This document shows positions 58,759 to 64,000 of a stretch of 64,000 nucleotides of DNA, in pieces. This DNA comes from Papaver somniferum (Eukaryota; Streptophyta; Magnoliopsida; Ranunculales; Papaveraceae), in assembly GCF_003573695.1 (NCBI RefSeq), contig NC_039358.1, positions 11,404,625 to 11,468,624 of the forward strand. The letters run 5' to 3'. Position 1 is the first letter of the stretch. Every line of letters starts with the position of its first letter. Position numbers and translations under genes: made by a program. The notes beneath the pieces were generated by a model. That model was not told where the DNA came from. It made no database searches and saw only the letters and a program-made list of their open reading frames with translations.

Positions 58759-61700
58759 ATAGGAAAGAGGTTACGGAAGCAGTTCGAAGACCGCTGCGAA
58801 TTGTATAAGATCGATGGGATAGAGGTGGACGAGCACGAAGAGTGGATGGACTCACCTATTATTTTCGATGCTGAATATATCGAAGAAGATATGGAAGACC
58901 ATAACGACCCCCTGGTCCTCACACTACCAGTGGCTGGATGTAACCTCAAAAAGATCCTCATAGACGGGGGAAGCTCAGTAAACGTTCTATTCTACGACGC
59001 ATTCAAACGAATGAAACTCCATGAAGAACAGCTGATGACCTCTTATTACACCATCTACGGATTCAGTGGGGCACCCACGAAGCCATTGGGAGACATCGTG
59101 TTGCAAGTTAACGCCGGACCCATGAAAGTAGAAACACGATTCAGTGTGGTTGACGCCCCATCCCCCTACAACGCCATTATCGGACGAAAGTGTCTACATA
59201 AACTCAAGGGAGTGGCGGCAACGTACTACCAATATCTCAGATTCCCTACACCTGAGGGAGTAATGGAAATCAAGGGAGACCGGGTCTCTGCAAGAGAGTT
59301 CCAAGCCACTCAGGATCGTATCAACAACGAACAAGAAGAGCAGCGAAAAACCCGAAGAATTAAAAATAAAGAAGTCGCGAAAGAGAAGGCCATAGACCTG
59401 TTCCTCAAGGAAACTACAGGAAGGGGTTTGACCAAAGATGATAATGTCCTAAACACAGAGACGAGTACTTCAGCAGCCAACGAAGGACAGAAACATACCA
59501 AATAGCAATCAAAGAACGTCCCAGTTCTCGGGGATCCGAAGCCGGTGTTCACGCCAGTAGAACCCGTAAAAGAAATCAACATAGGAACGGAAGAAAACCC
59601 GAAGATTATCAAAGTAGGGACCATAATGGACGAAAAAAGAGAAGATTCTCTAACCAAATTAATTAAAGAATACGCGGATGTATTCGCCTGGAAATTAGGA
59701 GATATGCCTGGGATTGACCCAAAAGTAATCCAACACGAGCTGCGCATCAAACCAGGCACACCACCTTTCAGGCAAAAAATAAGAAAAGTTGCACCGGAGT
59801 ATCATAAGGTAGTGGAAAAAGAACTTCGGAAACTACTAGACGCAGGTTTCATCAAGGAAGTCAGGTACCCTACGTGGATCTCCAATATGGTCGTCGTTCC
59901 TAAGAAAAATGGAGGGGTTAGGATATGCATCGATTTTACTAACCTCAACAAGGCATGTCCAAAGGACAGCTATCCCCTGCCAAGCATAGATCAGCTGGTA
60001 GAAGCAGTAGAAGGATATGAAGAACTGTCATTCATGGATGGATATTCTGGCTACAACCAAGTAGCTCTGGCAGAAGAAGATCAGCCACACACGACGTTCT
60101 ACACGCCACATGGCCTTTATTTCTACACTAGAATTCCCTTCGGACTTCGAAACGCAGGGGCAACATACCAAAGATTGGTCGATGCTATCTTCAGGCCATG
60201 GATTGGTAGTACCTTAGAAGTCTACATTGACGATATGCTCGTCAAAAGTAAGCTGCGCAAAGATCACCACCAGGATTTGAGAGATATCTTCGAAGCAATG
60301 AGAAAACATCATATGAAAGTGAATCCAGAGAAATGTACTTTCGGTGTCACCTCGGGGAAATTCCTTGGGTATCTGGTAAAAAAAAGAGGCATTGAGGTAG
60401 ACCTAGTAAAGATTCAGGCCATAGTAGAAATGCCATCCCCTAAGAAGTTAAAAGAAGTGCAGAAACTCAATGGGTCCATAGCAACCTTGGGCAGATTTAT
60501 TGCCTGATCCTCGGACAAATGCAAACATTTCTTCAATATTCTCAAAAAAGGGAGCAAGTTTGAATGGACCGCAGAATGCGAAGAAGCCTTCCAAAAAATC
60601 AAACAATACCTAGCTTCAATTCCGATCCTGCAGAAGCCGGATCCTGATGAATTTTTGGCATTATACATAGCAGCAACAGAAGACGGAGTCAGCGCAGTGT
60701 TGGTCAAAACCAATACGAAGATAGAACAGCCTATCTATTATGTCAGTAAGACCCTCAATTCTGCGGAAAGGAACTACACAAAGATCGAACAGCTTATCCT
60801 AGCATTGGTATGGGCTACTCAAAAGCTGAGAACTTACTTCCTAACTCACTTCATCCGGGTCCCATGCAAAGCACCACTGGAAGCAGTCCTCAAAAGCGCG
60901 GGAAAAGTGGGCAGAATAGCCAAGTGGAACACCCACCTGGACCAATTCAACATCATTCATGAAATTCAACATTCTCGAAAATCCCAAGTTTTGGCGTATT
61001 TCTTAGCAGACCTCCCCCTGGACAACGACGAAGAGATTGAGGGAATACCAGAAGCCGAGGAAGAAAGCAGGATTCCAATGGATATCCTCGAACCTGCGAG
61101 TCAAAGACAATGGGAAGTCTTCGTCGATGGTTCCAAAAATAAGGAAGGAGCAGGAATAGGCATTGTCATCACCACCCCAACCGGAGAAAGGATTGTACAG
61201 GCACTCAGGTTAGAATTCAAAGATCATACCAACAACATCGTCGAATACGAGGCAGTCGTACATGCCCTCCGTGTAATAATAGAGATGGGGGTAACCGACG
61301 TAATACTAACAAGTGATTCGCAGCTTGTCATACGGCAAATAGGGCTCGAGTACAATGTGTACGATGACACCCTCTCAGCTTACATTGCCTTGGTCCAAAC
61401 ATTGGCATCACAAATTCCGAACATCAAGTTCCGGCACTTATGCAGAAGGGATCTCAGGCACGCGGATGCCCTAGCATATATATCATCCATGCTGAAGTAC
61501 GAAAGCGTCAAAGCTATTAAAATAACAAGGGTATACGAGCCTTCGATTGCATCTCAATTCTCCTTCGCTACCAATCAAGATACAGTAGAAGAAAATATCG
61601 AAGACCAGGTAGGAGAAGACATCCATAACGATTTTGACGAAGAAGATATCATGTCAAGAGCAAATCAATACGAAGACTTCAGCAACGAATATGATTGGAG

Positions 61701-62896
61701 AATGGTGATCCATGCGTTTCTCGAAAAGGGAAGTTTACCCGCGGACCATAAACAGGCTAGGAAAATACTCTCCAAAGTAGGAAGATATGATCTTCAGGAT
61801 GGGGTCCTGTACAAGAAATCCTTACTCGGACCGTTACTACGTTGCTTATCTCGGAAAGAGGGGCATCGAATTCTAAACGACATCCATTATGGCGACGCAG
61901 GGAATCATAGCGGTATGAGATCACTAGCCGACAAAGCAAAGACGCAAGGATATTACTAGCCCACGATGATACAGGATTCCGCAAGAATGTCCCGATGATG
62001 TGAAGAATGTCAGCGTTTCGCCAAAAAGATACACGCGCCGGCAACAATGTTAAATTCTATAGATAGCCCGTGTCCATTTACAAAATGGGGCATAGATATC
62101 GTCGGGCCTTTCGTCGAAGGATCAAGGAAAAGACGATTTTTGATAGTAGCCACGGACTACTTCAGTAAATGGGTAGAAGCTAAAGCCTTAGCCAGGATCA
62201 GAGACGTGGATGTGTTTACTTTCATATTCCAGAACATCATTTGCAGGTTCGGCATACCAGCAGAAATCGTGTCCGATAATGGTAAGCAATTACAGGGGAA
62301 AAACATAGACATGCTCTTCGATACTTTCAAGATAAGTAAGAACAAATCCACCCCCATATACCCTCAAAGCAATGGACAGGCGGAAGCCACTAACAAGACC
62401 CTCGCCCTTATCCTCAAAAAACAATTAGACGAACATAAGGGGCGATGGTGTGAACAGTTGCATAATGTGTTATGAGCATACAGAACAACAAGAAGATCTG
62501 CCACTGGGGAATCCCCGTTTCTCCTCACTTATGGAGCTGAAGCAGTCATCCCAAGAGAGATCCTCATGCCAACCACAAAGACCGAAGCATGGGAAAAAAA
62601 TCTCACAACAGACATGATGTTAGAGAGATTGGACGATCTAGAAGGAAGAAGGGAAGCAGCACTGCAGAAGATGGAAAATTATCAACGAAGACTAGCAAGG
62701 GAGTACAACAAAAAAGTTGAGAACAATCCCACAGTATCAACGAGAAAAGAGATGGGGAAAGTTAGCACCTACGTGGGGAGGACCTTTTATAATACACGAC
62801 ATTGCGGGAAACGGTTCCTACTACCTTCGCAATCTGAAAGGAGAGGTCCTCCGGCATACTTGGAATGCTAAGTGGCTTAAACTATATTACCCATAG
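58759..62896 (+). pseudogene. Tat pol: protease, RT, RNase H, second RNase H, integrase
   Basis: Protease: KKILIDGGSSVNVLF. RT: VVVPKKNGGVRICIDFTNLN, IPFGLRNAGATYQ, catalytic LEVYIDDMLVKS (intact). RNase H: YYVSKTLNSAERNYTKIEQL. Second RNase H: WEVFVDGSKNKEGAGIG, NNIVEYEAVVHAL, ILTSDSQLV (catalytic residues visible). Integrase: HHCC remnants HYGDAGNHSG...CEECQR, then GIDIVGPF, IVSDNGKQ, NGQAEATNK. In-frame stops at 59503, 60505, 61957, 61996 and 62473. After a frameshift near 62768 the end reads GPFIIHDIAGNGSYYLRNLK and stops at 62894-62896. Confidence 0.9.
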
Positions 62897-64000
62897 GAGC
62901 AACGCAGCTTTGCATCTGCGTGAAGAAGACCAGAAGAAGAAGGCAGCGTGACCGCTCTACATGTTTCTATCTCTGGACGAGGAATTGCAGGCCTCAACCT
63001 ATCAATCAAACAAGCTTTCTAAAATTCAAGTAAACAAAACCTATCAACAATATTGGGGAAAGTAGTTAATCTATAATCTCTCAGGTCTCCCCCATCAGTG
63101 TCCATAAGTGTAAGACCAGGGGGAAGGCACCCAGCAGAAAGAGATACCCAACCAATCTTAAGGAAACGGGTCGACGGAATGGGTGTATGTAAATATTTTA
63201 ACCCCATATCCTAGAACGTTGCCTCGGCCCCCACCGTCTGGGAATCCTTTGGTCAAGGGTTCGCCAGCGGGGTGACAGGTCTCAAGCCGATCACGAAGGT
63301 ACCTCCCTTCGGTATTGCACCCAAACACTTAAAAAACTCTTCTTTTGTTTTTAACGTTTTTCATCACAATGCTTAAAATAAACAACAAACTGATATTGCA
63401 GGTATATCAAAAAAATGATCCATTTCATAAAGGTTGGTTACAAAAAGCGGCAAGGCCAATACAAGGAATACACATCAAAAATATTCTTTTTACAAAATAC
63501 TAGCAAAATCTAACGGAAGGATAATGATGCTGCGGTCTCTACTTAGATGATGCCTGGTGTGATTCTAAGATGCACACAAAACACTTGCAAGTATACAAGG
63601 TCAAGATTTGTAATAAAAGGGGGAGTAGGGGTTTGTCCACAGGGAGAGGAGCATATAAGAAGTTTTCCTAGGCTAACAAGAGTGGCAATGCACTATGGCA
63701 GGCAAGCTAAAGGCAACCAAGGTTTCAGGCAGAGAAATAAGAACACAAGGTAAAGCAATAGAGAAGCAGGCTAAGAAAGGCAACAAACAACCAAGGCTTG
63801 GAAAGTAAAGCAGCAAAGAAACAGCTAAAAGAAGCAGCAAATAACCAAGGCTTGGAAGCCAAGGGCAGGTTGAGTTCAGTGCACTGACTTCAGTGCACAA
63901 TAGCTACAAAATGCATGAAAATGAAAGGCAAGAAAAGTAACTGAAATACAAGCATACAGGACTGAAATTAAAAGTGACTGAAATTAAGATTGACTGAAAG
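62897..64000 (+). other. Non-coding 3' region with AACCAAGGCTTGG repeats
   Basis: No coding domain. AACCAAGGCTTGGAA occurs near 63789 and 63846, and a related AACCAAGGTTTCAGG at 63715, in an AG-rich context. AAAAGGGGGAGTAGGGG (about 63616) could be a polypurine tract, but the following sequence does not match the 5' LTR, so I do not call a 3' LTR. Confidence 0.4.

Larger units (their letters stand above)
56326..62896 (+). mobile_element. Tat-lineage Ty3/gypsy element, internal region
   Basis: Order: leader, gag, protease, RT, RNase H, a second archaeal-type RNase H, integrase. The dual RNase H marks the Tat lineage (Tat/Ogre/Retand group). From 57334 almost the whole coding part stays in one frame, interrupted by single nonsense codons. 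No 3' LTR is found before 64000. Confidence 0.85.

Noticed and set aside
62897..64000. 3' LTR of the Tat element
   Set aside because: No similarity to 55360-56302 was seen, so the 3' LTR is either beyond the window or lost.

Overview
This is nuclear DNA from a flowering plant: genes with GT-AG introns, plant gene families (clade-V BAHD acyltransferase, plant mobile domain) and a dense load of plant transposons (Ty3/gypsy Athila and Tat, Ty1/copia, L1-type LINEs, PIF/Harbinger, hAT, probable MULE-type elements). The overall look fits a eudicot, possibly a poppy relative (Papaver), but that is a guess. Two assembly gaps (33370-33538 and 50921-51025) are each bordered by homopolymer runs.

Only three host genes look intact. 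(1) A two-exon BAHD acyltransferase of the benzyl-alcohol O-benzoyltransferase type, minus strand, 6146-7581. (2) A four-exon small secreted or membrane protein with a Cys-rich ectodomain and one C-terminal membrane helix, plus strand, 24138-25593. (3) A five-exon RNase P/MRP subunit p30 (RPP30/GAF1-like) with a very long C-terminal tail, minus strand, 26466-29365. A second, decayed BAHD copy (31520-36255, minus) is a segmental duplicate of the first, including its promoter. It has a nonsense codon, a frameshift, a lost splice donor and a lost catalytic His. An hAT element with a perfect 8-bp target duplication and a 5'-truncated Athila piece are nested in it.

Layout. 1-1499: no gene. 1500-5188: a PIF/Harbinger-like element (TAA target duplication) holding two convergent broken genes, a plant-mobile-domain (PMD) gene and a Myb/SANT-like gene. 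6146-7581: BAHD gene. 7990-10975: L1 LINE whose 5' part is inverted relative to its 3' part (twin-priming structure). 11414-11852: 227-bp tandem duplication. 12023-17887: 5'-truncated Athila element with its 3' LTR. 18113-23250: a MITE, then a segment with imperfect terminal inverted similarity, six clusters of a palindromic repeat, single captured exons resembling GRP94 (HSP90) and ribosomal protein L19, and a promoter/first-exon-like stretch. 23361-24054: hAT element directly upstream of the membrane-protein gene. 26466-29365: RPP30. 29625-31447: putative TIR element full of TTCGGCT/AGCCGAA motifs. 31520-36255: BAHD pseudogene. 37256-38633: two MITEs. 38634-43400: non-coding LTR-retroelement debris. 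43386-47700: decayed copia element (minus) with an insertion carrying a four-unit minisatellite. 48130-49260: LINE fragment (minus). 50776-51797: second PMD pseudogene (minus). 51802-54690: Athila-type LTR, primer-binding site and leader, with an hAT MITE inside. 55360-62896: Tat-lineage Ty3/gypsy element (LTR, PBS, gag, pol with two RNase H domains) broken by six nonsense codons. 62897-64000: its non-coding 3' region or other repeat DNA.

The best candidates for something new are the two-gene Harbinger/PMD element, the captured-exon segment with palindromic clusters, and the tRNA-like module inside the hAT pair. No operon-like or biosynthetic gene cluster is visible.
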